Notes under the pieces: model-generated
What the model saw: the letters and a program-made list of their open reading frames with translations, nothing else
What the model was told of the DNA's origin: nothing
Database searches by the model: none
Shown here: piece after piece, positions 1-8,368 of the stretch
Layout: every line of letters begins with the position of its first letter
Numbering within the stretch: position 1 is the stretch's first letter
Translations under genes and position numbers: made by a program
Origin: Paenibacillus sedimenti
GTDB lineage: Bacteria > Bacillota > Bacilli > Paenibacillales > NBRC-103111
Direction of reading: 5' to 3'
Assembly (NCBI RefSeq): GCF_014534655.1
Contig: NZ_JACVVD010000001.1
Location: forward strand, 992,001 to 1,056,000
DNA length: 64,000 nt

Positions 1-43
1 CCTTCAACAAAACGTAAATAATAGGAAAAAATCACGGAATTTC

Positions 44-84
44 TCGAAAAAAAGAACCTGCTGGAAATATCGCGAGCAGGTTCT
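44..84 (-). terminator. Rho-independent terminator of the DUF3892 gene
   Basis: A perfect 10-bp inverted repeat (53-62 with 75-84, AGAACCTGCT/AGCAGGTTCT) is followed on the minus strand by a run of T. It lies 10 bases past the stop of the minus-strand gene that ends at 95. Confidence 0.85.
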
Positions 85-94
85 GGTATATCTG

Positions 95-331
95 TTAAAA
101 AGTTGGTAAATTATCTAGATTATTGTTCGGATCGCCGTCTGCATCGGAACGTAAGTGTTCGTCTCCATCGCGTCCCTTGAACACGTTGACATGTTCGATC
201 TGTCCTGCCTTGGCCATCTGTTGAGCTTGCTTATAATCAACGACTGCCCCCGAGGACAATTGGAGCTCAACGATATCGCCGTCGCCATTTTTTCTAACAG
301 CGACTACTTGTTCTTTGTTGTTTGGATTCAT
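95..331 (-). CDS. DUF3892 family small protein
   Basis: A 78-residue soluble protein of the DUF3892 type, a small family common in Bacillales with no known function. It opens with a strand-rich segment (QVVAVRKNGDGDIVELQLSS), then a short helix (YKQAQQMAKAGQIEHVNVFKG) and a polar Asp/Asn-rich tail. The start is placed at the ATG at 331 because GGAGGTGA lies 5 bases upstream; an in-frame GTG further up overlaps that Shine-Dalgarno and is unlikely. There is no signal peptide or membrane segment. It is transcribed alone and ends in a clear terminator. The family call comes from remembered sequence style, not a search. Confidence 0.75.
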   Translation of the reverse strand: MNPNNKEQVVAVRKNGDGDIVELQLSSGAVVDYKQAQQMAKAGQIEHVNVFKGRDGDEHLRSDADGDPNNNLDNLPTF

Positions 332-374
332 CGCGATCACCTCCACAGCTTAGTATGGAGGAGAACGGAATTGA

Positions 375-1127
375 TTATTCAGGCAGCGTAAGAATTTGAT
401 ATTGTTCGATAAAAGTCATGCTGCCCGTTTGACCGATGTAAGCGGGCATTTTATCGTCATAGTGCATGAGAAAAATGCGTTTTTGTACATCGTCTGGCAG
501 CGTTAGTAGTTCTTCCAGCGTTGCATGGATGACTCCCGTACCGCTTAGCTGGCAATCATGCAGGATCGTATGACAATTTCTTTTTTGGACCACTTCATGA
601 ATCAGCAACTGTTCGTTAAAGCGGATGTCTGCGCTGTAAAATATCCGGCTATTAATAAAAAGAGAGTAGCTGGTTTTGCGAAGAATATGTTGAGTAGGTA
701 AGATTTCGATGGTTAGACCCCGGAATATTTCAGTGGGCTTGTTTTCTTCTAAAAGGATCACATCGAAATAATCATCTAAGCTGATATAACCGTCTTCGGG
801 ATTGTTCATACCGCCTTTGAGCGTATTTTCCCAGAGTATGAACGCCAAAGGTTCCGTGATAAAAAGTTTGATCCGCTTCTTGTTGTGTTGATAAAACAAT
901 CGAAATGCGATCTCTTCCAGACCTCCGACATGATCGGCATGTATATGTGAGATGACGATTCCATCGATTTGATCAGGTGTAATTCCAAGTTTATGCAGCG
1001 ATTTGGGAGTCGTGAAGCCGCAGTCGATCAGAATTCGGGCATGTTCATTCGTGACCATGGCACTTGTATTGTAAAAGGTTTTGGCAAACGCGCTGCCGGT
1101 TCCAAGCATTTGAATTTGCAAACTCAT
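375..1127 (-). CDS. MBL-fold metallohydrolase, RNase Z-like
   Basis: A 250-residue metallo-beta-lactamase-fold hydrolase, predicted cytoplasmic. The metal-binding signature HIHADH is at residues 61-66, with further ligand candidates downstream (HIL after the ILPTQ strand, SADIRF, and LMHYDD near the C-terminus). The opening QIQMLGTGSAF resembles the RNase Z/beta-CASP-less branch, whose members include tRNA 3'-processing enzymes and phosphodiesterases. It is shorter than a typical RNase Z (about 300 residues) and no exosite arm is obvious, so it is more likely an RNase Z-like phosphodiesterase of unknown substrate. The ATG at 1127 has GGAGGCGG 7 bases upstream. It lies 43 bases upstream of the DUF3892 gene on the same strand and may be cotranscribed with it. 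Confidence 0.85.
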   Translation of the reverse strand: MSLQIQMLGTGSAFAKTFYNTSAMVTNEHARILIDCGFTTPKSLHKLGITPDQIDGIVISHIHADHVGGLEEIAFRLFYQHNKKRIKLFITEPLAFILWENTLKGGMNNPEDGYISLDDYFDVILLEENKPTEIFRGLTIEILPTQHILRKTSYSLFINSRIFYSADIRFNEQLLIHEVVQKRNCHTILHDCQLSGTGVIHATLEELLTLPDDVQKRIFLMHYDDKMPAYIGQTGSMTFIEQYQILTLPE

Positions 1128-1213
1128 TCAGCCGCCTCCATTTTTCGACAAAAATCATCTTTTTCTAATGTAGCATGGGAGGTTGCCGAATTTCAACCAT
1201 TATGTGAATTCAC

Positions 1214-1242
1214 TTTAGAACGGGATAGGGCAGTGTTATAAT
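1214..1242 (+). promoter_or_regulatory. Candidate sigma-A promoter of the alpha/beta hydrolase gene
   Basis: TTTAGA (1214-1219), 17 bases, then a perfect TATAAT (1237-1242), in the 288-base gap between the divergent MBL-fold and hydrolase genes. The -35 box matches TTGACA at four of six positions. Nothing else was recognised in this gap. Confidence 0.5.
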
Positions 1243-1415
1243 GGGCTGTATGTGGAAGCGTTTGTTTCCATTTATCAGACGGGAGCGATATTTTTCATTT
1301 TGGCTTATGGTATGCTTCTTCCTTGGCGGGTAGCCATGTATGCACAGTACCGGAAATTAAGCCATTAGAATTAGTCGAATTCGGATTGTTCAAACAATGG
1401 GGTGTTGATAGATTC

Positions 1416-2297
1416 ATGCTATGGTTCATCGTTAGTTTATTTGTACTCATTGGATTGGGATTGATAGGCATGTCTACGTATGTGGGGTGGAGGCTCACGC
1501 ACCCGATACGCAAACCGGTCGACGAAACTCCGGAGCAATACGGGCTGCAAGCCGAAGCGATTAGGTTTCCAAGCAGGATGGGGGATGTGATACTGCAAGG
1601 CTGGTTTATCCCCGCGACGCAAACCGAATCTTCGATGACGCTCATTCTCGCTCATGGTTACGCGGGAACACGTCTGGAGAAAGGACTTCCCGCGTTAGCT
1701 TTCGCCAAATCACTCGTGGAAGCCGGGTATAACGTGGTCATGTTCGATTTTCGCAATTCGGGAGAATCCGAAGGGCATTTGACGACAGTCGGCTATTTGG
1801 AGAAGGAAGATCTGCTCGGCGCGATCGATTGGGTGAAGGAGCATATCCCTGGTAAAATCGGACTGATCGGCTTTTCTATGGGAGGCAGTACGTCTATATT
1901 AGCTGCTGCAGAAGAGTCCGCCGTGAGAGGCGTCGTTGCCGACAGTCCTTTTAGCCAGCTGAGTCCTTACTTACAAGCGAATTTACCGGTCTGGTCCAAG
2001 CTGCCGCGCTTCCCGTTCACACCGCTAATACTGGCGATTTTGCCGCGATTGATAGGGATACATCCTCACTATGTCGATGCGCTTACAGCCGTCGATCGAG
2101 TCTATCCGAGACCTATGCTATTCATTCATAGTGAAGACGATTCTGCGATTCCTTGGTCCAACAGCGAAGCGATGTGGAGCAGACATCCGGATGCTTTCGA
2201 AATGTGGATTACACAAAAAGCAGCGCATGTAGGGTCTTACAAACTGCATCCCGATGCGTATACCAAACGGGTACTTGCTTTTTTTTCAAAATTGTAA
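1416..2297 (+). CDS. Membrane-anchored alpha/beta hydrolase
   Basis: A 293-residue serine hydrolase of the alpha/beta fold, similar in layout to the YqkD-type hydrolases of Bacillus. Residues 1-27 form one membrane anchor. The catalytic domain has the oxyanion-side motif LAHGYAG near residue 80, the nucleophile elbow GFSMGG with Ser154, an acid candidate in HSEDD, and a histidine in KAAHVG near the C-terminus. The substrate is unknown; this branch holds esterases and peptidases. The start was set at ATG 1416, preceded by GGGGTG with a rather long 11-base spacer; an upstream in-frame ATG at 1323 would add 31 residues without a good ribosome binding site. Anchor topology suggests the catalytic domain is outside, but this is inference. 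Confidence 0.8.
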   Translation: MLWFIVSLFVLIGLGLIGMSTYVGWRLTHPIRKPVDETPEQYGLQAEAIRFPSRMGDVILQGWFIPATQTESSMTLILAHGYAGTRLEKGLPALAFAKSLVEAGYNVVMFDFRNSGESEGHLTTVGYLEKEDLLGAIDWVKEHIPGKIGLIGFSMGGSTSILAAAEESAVRGVVADSPFSQLSPYLQANLPVWSKLPRFPFTPLILAILPRLIGIHPHYVDALTAVDRVYPRPMLFIHSEDDSAIPWSNSEAMWSRHPDAFEMWITQKAAHVGSYKLHPDAYTKRVLAFFSKL

Positions 2298-2377
2298 AAA
2301 CAACGCAACTCTTCTTAACCTTCGGAGTATAAAGATGCAGACACAAAGATTACTAACGAGAGCTGGAGGTTAAGAGG

Positions 2378-2995
2378 ATGAAAGTTCAGCGTATATTTGC
2401 GTTGATGCTGGTGTTTTTTGTTCTTAGTACGGCTGCAGTGGTGGCCTCATCGATATGGGGGGATTATAAGGGGTTTAATATTGCTCGCTTAGTTGTCAAT
2501 GACAAGACTGCGGAATTTGGCGATTCGGAAGTGCCTCCGCTTATTGTTGAAGGCAAAACCGTCCTGCCGCTTCGTGCAGTAAGCGATGCGCTGCAAGCAC
2601 TTGTAAAGTGGGATAATTCGAACAAAACGGTATCCTTGTACAAACCGAACGTACATATGTTCTTTACGACCGAAGTCCGTAAGGATTCCGCTATCGTACC
2701 TTTTGGCGTAGTCGAGGAAGGCAAGGAAGCGGATTTCATCGTTTTCGCACAAGTCGACAATTTAAAAACGAGCATTAATTCCGTGCAAGTTTCCGTTATC
2801 TCCCCAAGCGGCAAGAGTGTCGTGACCCCGGTTGTGAAATCGATCAATGAATCCAAAGAGTCTTTCTGGTTGAAGGTTCCGCTTTACGGCGTATCTTTTG
2901 ATGAATCCGGCACGTACGTGGTGAAGTTTGCCATGAAACAGGATGGCGCTTCCGACTACTCCGTCGTATCGGAGAAGCAAATTCAATCGGAATAA
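2378..2995 (+). CDS. Secreted stalk-domain (copper amine oxidase N-like) protein
   Basis: A 205-residue exported protein. Residues 1-24 are a signal peptide or membrane anchor. Residues about 32-90 match the copper amine oxidase N-terminal (stalk) domain, with the typical VVNDK...PLIVEGKTVLPLRAVSDAL...VKWDNSNKTVSLY pattern. The rest looks like a beta-sandwich (about residues 95-205), perhaps a bacterial Ig-like fold. No amine oxidase catalytic domain is present, as is usual for such proteins in Paenibacillus, where the stalk domain is a common surface module. GGAGG lies upstream of the ATG. A second stalk-domain protein lies at 15578-16423. Function is unknown. Confidence 0.8.
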   Translation: MKVQRIFALMLVFFVLSTAAVVASSIWGDYKGFNIARLVVNDKTAEFGDSEVPPLIVEGKTVLPLRAVSDALQALVKWDNSNKTVSLYKPNVHMFFTTEVRKDSAIVPFGVVEEGKEADFIVFAQVDNLKTSINSVQVSVISPSGKSVVTPVVKSINESKESFWLKVPLYGVSFDESGTYVVKFAMKQDGASDYSVVSEKQIQSE

Positions 2996-3087
2996 GGACT
3001 TCCATACCAAGATGCGGTTTGACCTCTCAATTTGAAAATGTTAGGATAATTGGGTAACCAATTATTAAACGAAATGAGGTTCTGCCT

Positions 3088-3399
3088 GTGAGCGATCATA
3101 AGCACGATCATGTGCACGGCCCGGACTGTGACCACGATCACGAGCATGGGGAAGATATTTTTATCGTAACTGACGAGAACGGTGAAGAACACGAGATGGT
3201 AATGGTGTACACATTCCAATCTCAAGAGCAGGCATATGCCGTTTTGCTCGATCGTAACGATCCTGAGGCAGATGGTGTCATTTTCCGTATCGAAGAAGAG
3301 GATGAAGAAGCTTACCTGGTCAATATCGAAGATGAAGCAGAATGGGAACGCGTCGTGACCATTTATAATGAAATCGTAGCTCAAGAGAACGAAGAGTAA
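3088..3399 (+). CDS. DUF1292 family protein with His-rich N-terminus
   Basis: A 103-residue acidic protein. The C-terminal part (about residues 24-100: DIFIVTDENGEEHEMVMVYTF through VNIEDEAEWERV) matches the DUF1292 family of Firmicutes, often encoded near yrrK/yrzL-type genes. The N-terminus carries a cluster of His and Asp (HKHDHVHGPDCDHDHEHG) that could bind zinc or nickel. It starts with GTG at 3088, preceded by GAGGT. A short hairpin (3046-3065, stem ATAATTGG/CCAATTAT around GTAA) lies upstream. A terminator follows directly. The function of the family is not known; metal binding is inference from composition. Confidence 0.8.
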   Translation: MSDHKHDHVHGPDCDHDHEHGEDIFIVTDENGEEHEMVMVYTFQSQEQAYAVLLDRNDPEADGVIFRIEEEDEEAYLVNIEDEAEWERVVTIYNEIVAQENEE

Positions 3400-3412
3400 G
3401 AGCTATACATAA

Positions 3413-3450
3413 GAACCCCCTTTCAGAGAAGTTTCTGGAAGGGGGTTTCT
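3413..3450 (+). terminator. Terminator after the DUF1292 gene
   Basis: A GC-rich stem ACCCCCTTTCAGA / TCTGGAAGGGGGT with a short loop, followed by TTTCTGTTTGTTT. It sits between convergent genes and may serve both. Confidence 0.8.
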
Positions 3451-3466
3451 GTTTGTTTCTACGATT

Positions 3467-3886
3467 TCATTTTCTTGGGTTGAAATACATGATTCTGCCA
3501 TTGAATAGATGAAGTTCAGCTTTTAATTGCTTGCCAAGATATTTGCAGAACTCGTTGCCTTTGCTCTTGTCTCCGTGGGTTGCATCTTCCGGCAATACAA
3601 CTTGGACATAGTGGCGATCTTCCTCTTGGTTCCGCTCGCTGCCAACACCGATAACTATATATTTGTACAGCGGATTTATGCCTTTAAGGTAAAACCACTT
3701 GCCTTCGCCTTCCGGCTTCGTCTCGATCGTATAGGGAAACCCAGCCTCGTCGTACTCCCATCCCAGCTGCTTAGCAGTTAGAGACAGTTGTTCTCTGTAA
3801 TGCAGCAGTTTCTCTTTCAGCTCATCCAAGGATAGAGCGGGGACAGCGGAGCCTGTTACGAATTTAATATAGGCGCTTTGAGCCAT
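3467..3886 (-). CDS. DUF1885 family protein
   Basis: A 139-residue cytoplasmic protein that strongly recalls the DUF1885 family of Bacillales: the run SAYIKFV at the N-terminus, then LSLDELKEKLLHYREQLSLT, QLGWEY, and the signature EGKWFYLKG followed by YKYIVIGVG. A structure is known for a Geobacillus member (FKBP-like fold as I recall), but no function. The ATG at 3886 is chosen; the in-frame GTG at 3898 forms part of its GAGGTG ribosome binding site. The gene is convergent with DUF1292 and codirectional with speA further away; no operon link is evident. Confidence 0.85.
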   Translation of the reverse strand: MAQSAYIKFVTGSAVPALSLDELKEKLLHYREQLSLTAKQLGWEYDEAGFPYTIETKPEGEGKWFYLKGINPLYKYIVIGVGSERNQEEDRHYVQVVLPEDATHGDKSKGNEFCKYLGKQLKAELHLFNGRIMYFNPRK

Positions 3887-3972
3887 TTCCTTGATCACCT
3901 CACCGACTAAACATCACCATCATCATAGCATCATGTAAACGGTTTTACAATATTTTCACGAGGGGGAGCAGG

Positions 3973-5442
3973 CTAGAAGATGGCCTGCGTCTCGACGATG
4001 ACTTTCACGTTCTGTACGCTGCGGTCCTCAGGGCCTTTCACAGGAAGACCGACTTCTACATGTTCGACGATGTAGTCGATCAGCTCTTGCGTAATAACCT
4101 CGCCTGGCAGCAATATAGGAATACCCGGCGGGTAAACGTATATAAATTCGGCGATAATGCGGTCTGCCGCATCTTTGAAAGGAATCGTCTCGGTTTCGCC
4201 ATAGAACGCATCCCGAGGCGTCAGCGTTAGCTGCGGTATCGCCGGTACTTTGATAACAACTTCTTTAACATCAGTAACATCATCGTTGACGTGGGAAAGC
4301 TTACGTAATGCATCCAGCAAAGTATCAACGTTCTCTTGCGTGTCCCCAGGTGTAATCAGGCAGAGGATATTGTACATATCACTCATTTCCACTTCGATGT
4401 TGTAATGCTCACGCAGCCAATTCTCAACTTCAAAGCCGGTAATGCCAAGCTTGCGCACGTGTACGCAAATTTTAGTAGGATCATAATTATATGTGGCCTC
4501 TTCGCCAAGTATCTCTTCACCGAAGCAGTACAGATTCGTAATTTCATTGATCTGTTTTCTCGCGTATTGGGCGAGTTCGATGGCCCTCTCAGCCATTGCG
4601 CGGCCATTGAGAGCGAGGTGTCTGCGCGCTGTGTCTAATGAACCTAGCAAGATGTATGAGGTAGACGTCGTGGTCAGCATACTGATGATCGTTTGAATGC
4701 GTTTCGGGTTCACGCGGTTGCCCTGCACGTTAAGAACCGAGCTCTGGGTCATTGACCCGCCCAGCTTGTGCACACTCGTTGCGGCCATATCGGCTCCGGC
4801 TTCCATCGCCGACATCGGCAGCTTCTCGTGAAAGTGAATCAGAACGCCATGCGCCTCATCGACAAGAACAGGCATGTTATAGCTATGAACGAGATCTACA
4901 ATCTCTTTAAGATTCGTACAGACGCCATAGTATGTAGGGTTTATGACCAGCACTGCTTTGGCGTCGGGGTGCTTCTCCAAGGCTCTGCGAACGGAACGAG
5001 TCGGAATTCCATGGTCGATCCCGAGGTTTTTATCGCGGGCTGGTTGAATGAAGACCGGCTTAGCTCCTACGAAAATAATGGCCGCTAAGACAGATTTGTG
5101 CACATTGCGCGGAACGATGATTTTATCGCCTTCCGAGCAAACGGTCATAATCATCGTCATGATGGCACCGCTTGTGCCTTGTACGGAGAAAAATGTATGA
5201 TCGGCGCCATAAGCGTCCGCAGCAAGCTTCTGAGCGTCCTCAATCACGCCCATTGGTTGATGAAGATCATCCAGCGGTGCTATATTGATGAGGTCGATGG
5301 ACAGGGCGTTGTCCCCAATAAAGGAACGAAACTCCGGGTCCATGCCGACTCCTTTTTTATGTCCAGGAATATGGAACTGAATCGGATTTTTCTCGGCGTG
5401 CTTAAGCAGTGCAGAGAACAGGGGGGTACGGGTATGATCCAC
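3973..5442 (-). CDS. speA: Arginine decarboxylase (Orn/Lys/Arg decarboxylase fold I)
   Basis: A 489-residue PLP enzyme that lines up along its whole length with Bacillus subtilis SpeA (490 residues): FHIPGHKKG near residue 23, NALSIDLINI, VQGTSGAIMTM, VDEAHG (194-199), the PLP lysine in TSVHKLGGS (Lys226), then MTPRDAFYGETE and PPGIPILLPGE at the C-terminus. It decarboxylates arginine to agmatine, the first step of the agmatine route to putrescine and spermidine. Family members can prefer lysine or ornithine, so substrate is by homology. It starts with GTG at 5442, with GAAGGGAAG a little upstream. It is monocistronic, divergent from the MFS gene; spermidine synthase genes are not in the window. 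Confidence 0.93.
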   Translation of the reverse strand: MDHTRTPLFSALLKHAEKNPIQFHIPGHKKGVGMDPEFRSFIGDNALSIDLINIAPLDDLHQPMGVIEDAQKLAADAYGADHTFFSVQGTSGAIMTMIMTVCSEGDKIIVPRNVHKSVLAAIIFVGAKPVFIQPARDKNLGIDHGIPTRSVRRALEKHPDAKAVLVINPTYYGVCTNLKEIVDLVHSYNMPVLVDEAHGVLIHFHEKLPMSAMEAGADMAATSVHKLGGSMTQSSVLNVQGNRVNPKRIQTIISMLTTTSTSYILLGSLDTARRHLALNGRAMAERAIELAQYARKQINEITNLYCFGEEILGEEATYNYDPTKICVHVRKLGITGFEVENWLREHYNIEVEMSDMYNILCLITPGDTQENVDTLLDALRKLSHVNDDVTDVKEVVIKVPAIPQLTLTPRDAFYGETETIPFKDAADRIIAEFIYVYPPGIPILLPGEVITQELIDYIVEHVEVGLPVKGPEDRSVQNVKVIVETQAIF

Positions 5443-5613
5443 CTGATTATCGCTTCCCTTCTATTGTGGATTGCTTGTCGATCTTTGCAACAAACAAAAA
5501 AAGTATAACAAAATAGAAATTACATGCAAGCTAAATTTTTGAAAATAGTTTGCGTCAAATACGGCAAAACTAACAGTATCCGTATAAAAAACTGGAAGAG
5601 AAGGCGATATTCC

Positions 5614-6864
5614 GTGAATCCGCTGCAAAAATGGCAGCAAAAACGATTATTTTCACCGTTTGTGCTGAAATTGTTAATAATTATGTTTGTTGTCGAATTT
5701 GTGAAGGGAGCCCTGCTTTTGACGATTCTTCCTGTCTATATGAAAACGACGCTCGGCGCTTCCGCATTTATTATCGGATGGACACTAGCCGCTCAATACA
5801 TAGGTGACAATGTGCTGCGCACTCCGGTCGGTTGGATTATCGACAAGATGGGATACCGGACGACGATGCTTACGGGAGTTCTGCTTACCTTTATTTCCGT
5901 TATTCTCATCGCGACAACCTCACAATATTTATGGACGATCATCGCTTGTGCGCTGCTTGGTTTTGGTACGGCTCCGCTATGGCCCTGTGTGATTACAGGC
6001 ACAACGGAGGTGGCAGGGGATGAAGCAAAAGGAACGATTATGAGTGTTATCTATATGGCCTGGCTTTCAGGGGTGGGGCTGGGGCCGGTGGCGATCAACT
6101 TTTTTATCAATGACAACAATTACAGTTTAGCTTTCCGTCTGCTTATCGGATGTATGACTCTTGTCGTGCTGGTAGCGCTGCTGCTGCCAAGAAAACAGAG
6201 TGCTGAGGATCCTAAGATAGATAAGGTGGGGGGTAAGGCGCATGAAACTTACATTCCTTTTTTTCAAAGAGCTGCTGCATATTTTAGAGAAGTTCGCCGT
6301 TCCATGTCCGTAAGCCCGCTTTTGTTTCCCGCGATGTTCGCGCAAACCTTTGCTTTAGGCATTTTGACGCCGATTTTAACGCTATATGCAAAAGAAGTGT
6401 TGCAACTAACTTCCTTTCAGTTCAGCATGTTTCTGATCGCCGGAGGTGCGGTGACGGTGATCTTACTGGTTCCAATGGGGAAGCTGGTGGATCGAATCGG
6501 TATTCGTCCTTTCTTGATTGCCGGCTTTTCGATTAGCGCCGTCACGTTGCTTTTCTTTACATTCGTACAATCTTTGACAATTCTCTATGTGCTTGTGGCT
6601 GCACTTGGAGTTGGCTATGCTTTCATCATTCCATCATGGAATGCGCTTCTTGCCTCAGCAATCCCGCCAGAGAAAAGAGGAGCCGTCTGGGGCTTCTTCT
6701 TGACCATTGAAGGTCTAGGGATGATCGTAGGGCCCATCGTATCAGGCAAGCTATGGGATGTATATGGCTATCATGCACCTTTTCTAATGAGCGGTTCCGT
6801 TCTGGTCGTACTGCTCGTTCTTCAAATGTTCATTTCCATCGGAAAAAAAGGTGTGGTACGATAG
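5614..6864 (+). CDS. MFS transporter, DHA1-like exporter
   Basis: A 416-residue major facilitator with about 12 membrane helices and a central hydrophilic loop (residues about 195-230). The loop 2-3 motif reads GWIIDKMGYRTTML, a form of the MFS GxxxDrxGrr motif, and its pseudo-repeat is GKLVDRIGIRPF in the second half. Such proteins export drugs or small metabolites by proton antiport; no substrate can be named. The start is placed at GTG 5614, with AGAAGG 9 bases upstream, rather than the upstream ATG at 5524, which would add a basic, poorly supported extension. It is followed after 35 bases by a second, unrelated-looking MFS gene. Confidence 0.8.
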   Translation: MNPLQKWQQKRLFSPFVLKLLIIMFVVEFVKGALLLTILPVYMKTTLGASAFIIGWTLAAQYIGDNVLRTPVGWIIDKMGYRTTMLTGVLLTFISVILIATTSQYLWTIIACALLGFGTAPLWPCVITGTTEVAGDEAKGTIMSVIYMAWLSGVGLGPVAINFFINDNNYSLAFRLLIGCMTLVVLVALLLPRKQSAEDPKIDKVGGKAHETYIPFFQRAAAYFREVRRSMSVSPLLFPAMFAQTFALGILTPILTLYAKEVLQLTSFQFSMFLIAGGAVTVILLVPMGKLVDRIGIRPFLIAGFSISAVTLLFFTFVQSLTILYVLVAALGVGYAFIIPSWNALLASAIPPEKRGAVWGFFLTIEGLGMIVGPIVSGKLWDVYGYHAPFLMSGSVLVVLLVLQMFISIGKKGVVR

Positions 6865-6899
6865 TGGAAAATGTTTCATTTGGAGGATAGACAAGCAAC

Positions 6900-8069
6900 A
6901 TGAATAAACAAATCGGTATCATCATGCTGTTGCTGATGACCATATTTATTGGTTTCGGTATTATCATCCCTGTACTTCCTGAGGTCGTGAAAGGTGCTGG
7001 AGCCGAATTTCACAATGCGCTCTTGCTTTCGATATACTCTGCAGCGTCATTTCTCATGTCGCCGATATGGGGGGCCATATCGGACCGCATCGGACGCAGG
7101 CCGATCATTTTGATCGGATTGATCGGTTTCTGCATTAGTTTCCTTATATTCGGATTTGCGGATGGTCATTTGTGGGTCATGTATGTGTCCCGGATCTTCG
7201 GCGGGTTATTCTCGGGTGCGGCTACCGCCTGTGCAGTCGCTTACGTGGCTGACATTACGACGAATGAAAATCGGACCAAAGGTATGGGCATGGTCGGCAT
7301 GTCCATTGGTTTAGGCTTTATTTTCGGCCCGGCCATCGGCGGCATTTTGAGCCGTTGGGGCACAGAGCTTCCGTTTTTTGCAGCATCCGGTTTATCATTG
7401 GCTGCTTTTTTATTCGCTTTCGCGATATTGAAGGAGTCATTGCCTGCAGATCGGCGCACAACTGTGAAGGAGAACAAGGCTTCCAGATGGACCGCGTTTG
7501 CCGGCGCTTCCAAGTATTTGTATGTATTGTCGTTTTTCGTTTCTTTTACGCTTGCTGGCTTGGAAGCAACGCTTCAGTATTTTCAAATGGACAAGATCGG
7601 CGCTACGCCTTTTGATATTGGCATGATGTTCCTGGCAAGCGGCATCGTCGGCGCTCTTATTCAGGGCGGAGTCGTTAGACGCTTGGTCAAAAACGGCGCC
7701 GAGCAGCGGGTGATCGCGATCGGCCTTATTTTGTCGGCAGCGGGATTCTTCCTGCTGCTGTACTCGTCAAGCGTGCTCACGGCCGCGCTGTATCTCTCGA
7801 TCTTCGGCGCCGGCAACGCGCTCATCCGCCCGTGTGTGACGTCGCTGATTACGCAGCGGACGAAAGTCGGGCAGGGCGTGGCAACGGGCCTCAGCTCCTC
7901 CATGGACAGCCTGGGCCGCATTGCCGGCCCGCTGCTCGGAGGAGCGGTGTTCACGGTTGCGCACTCGCTGCCGTTTATCATCGGCGGCGTGCTCTGCTTG
8001 GCGGCGATGCTTCTGCTGCTGCGCTTTATGCTCCTGGACCGCCAGAGTGAGGTCCAGCAAGCAGCTTGA
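6900..8069 (+). CDS. MFS transporter, multidrug-resistance (DHA1) type
   Basis: A 389-residue major facilitator with 12 predicted helices. It has the loop 2-3 motif GAISDRIGRRPIIL and the helix 5 motif (motif C) SIGLGFIFGPAIGG, which marks proton-driven antiporters such as Bmr, Blt and TetA. It probably exports a drug or metabolite. GGAGG lies 13 bases before the ATG, so spacing is long, but no better start is seen. The gene follows the first MFS gene by 35 bases and is likely cotranscribed. The last 400 bases (about 7670-8065) are clearly more GC-rich than the first part, which could mean recombination or transfer of the 3' segment. Confidence 0.85.
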   Translation: MNKQIGIIMLLLMTIFIGFGIIIPVLPEVVKGAGAEFHNALLLSIYSAASFLMSPIWGAISDRIGRRPIILIGLIGFCISFLIFGFADGHLWVMYVSRIFGGLFSGAATACAVAYVADITTNENRTKGMGMVGMSIGLGFIFGPAIGGILSRWGTELPFFAASGLSLAAFLFAFAILKESLPADRRTTVKENKASRWTAFAGASKYLYVLSFFVSFTLAGLEATLQYFQMDKIGATPFDIGMMFLASGIVGALIQGGVVRRLVKNGAEQRVIAIGLILSAAGFFLLLYSSSVLTAALYLSIFGAGNALIRPCVTSLITQRTKVGQGVATGLSSSMDSLGRIAGPLLGGAVFTVAHSLPFIIGGVLCLAAMLLLLRFMLLDRQSEVQQAA

Positions 8070-8368
8070 GCGGCATGGTGCCCGCGGGGCATATGGCCAT
8101 GGAACTTTTAAGCGATTTTTCCACGTTAAAGTTCCTGCGTACTGGGGAGCCGTAGATAACGTTGGGAAACCGCGTTTCTCGGTGGAACATTAGGATAAAC
8201 TCCCACTAATTCACCCCAATCCAAAAAGACCTGCATCTCAACACGATGCAGGTCTTTTTGGATTGGGTCACAGGAAGTACGTATTAGAGTGATATAGGTG
8301 CAACTGATGTGGTTAATAAAACTTTTGTAATGCCTAGTTTTCATTGATTGGATTCATGCTTTCCGGTT
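8070..8368. other. Convergent intergenic region
   Basis: No gene is evident between the second MFS gene and the GntR gene. The region holds the long perfect inverted repeat at 8215-8267 and, at 8185-8195, the 11-mer GAACATTAGGA that also occurs in the ribosome-binding end of the repeated element near 33950 and 39797. Confidence 0.5.
8215..8267. terminator. Bidirectional terminator, perfect 23-bp stem
   Basis: Arms 8215-8237 and 8245-8267 are perfectly complementary around a 7-base loop, and each strand carries CTTTTTGG inside the stem. It is placed between convergent genes, so it can end transcription from both sides. Confidence 0.75.

Noticed and set aside
2378..2995. Copper amine oxidase activity
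   Set aside because: Only the N-terminal stalk-type domain is present; the catalytic domain with the topaquinone tyrosine is absent. The same holds for 15578-16423.
3046..3065. Small hairpin ATAATTGG-GTAA-CCAATTAT before the DUF1292 gene as a riboswitch or operator
   Set aside because: It is AT-rich, only 8 bp, and has no supporting context.
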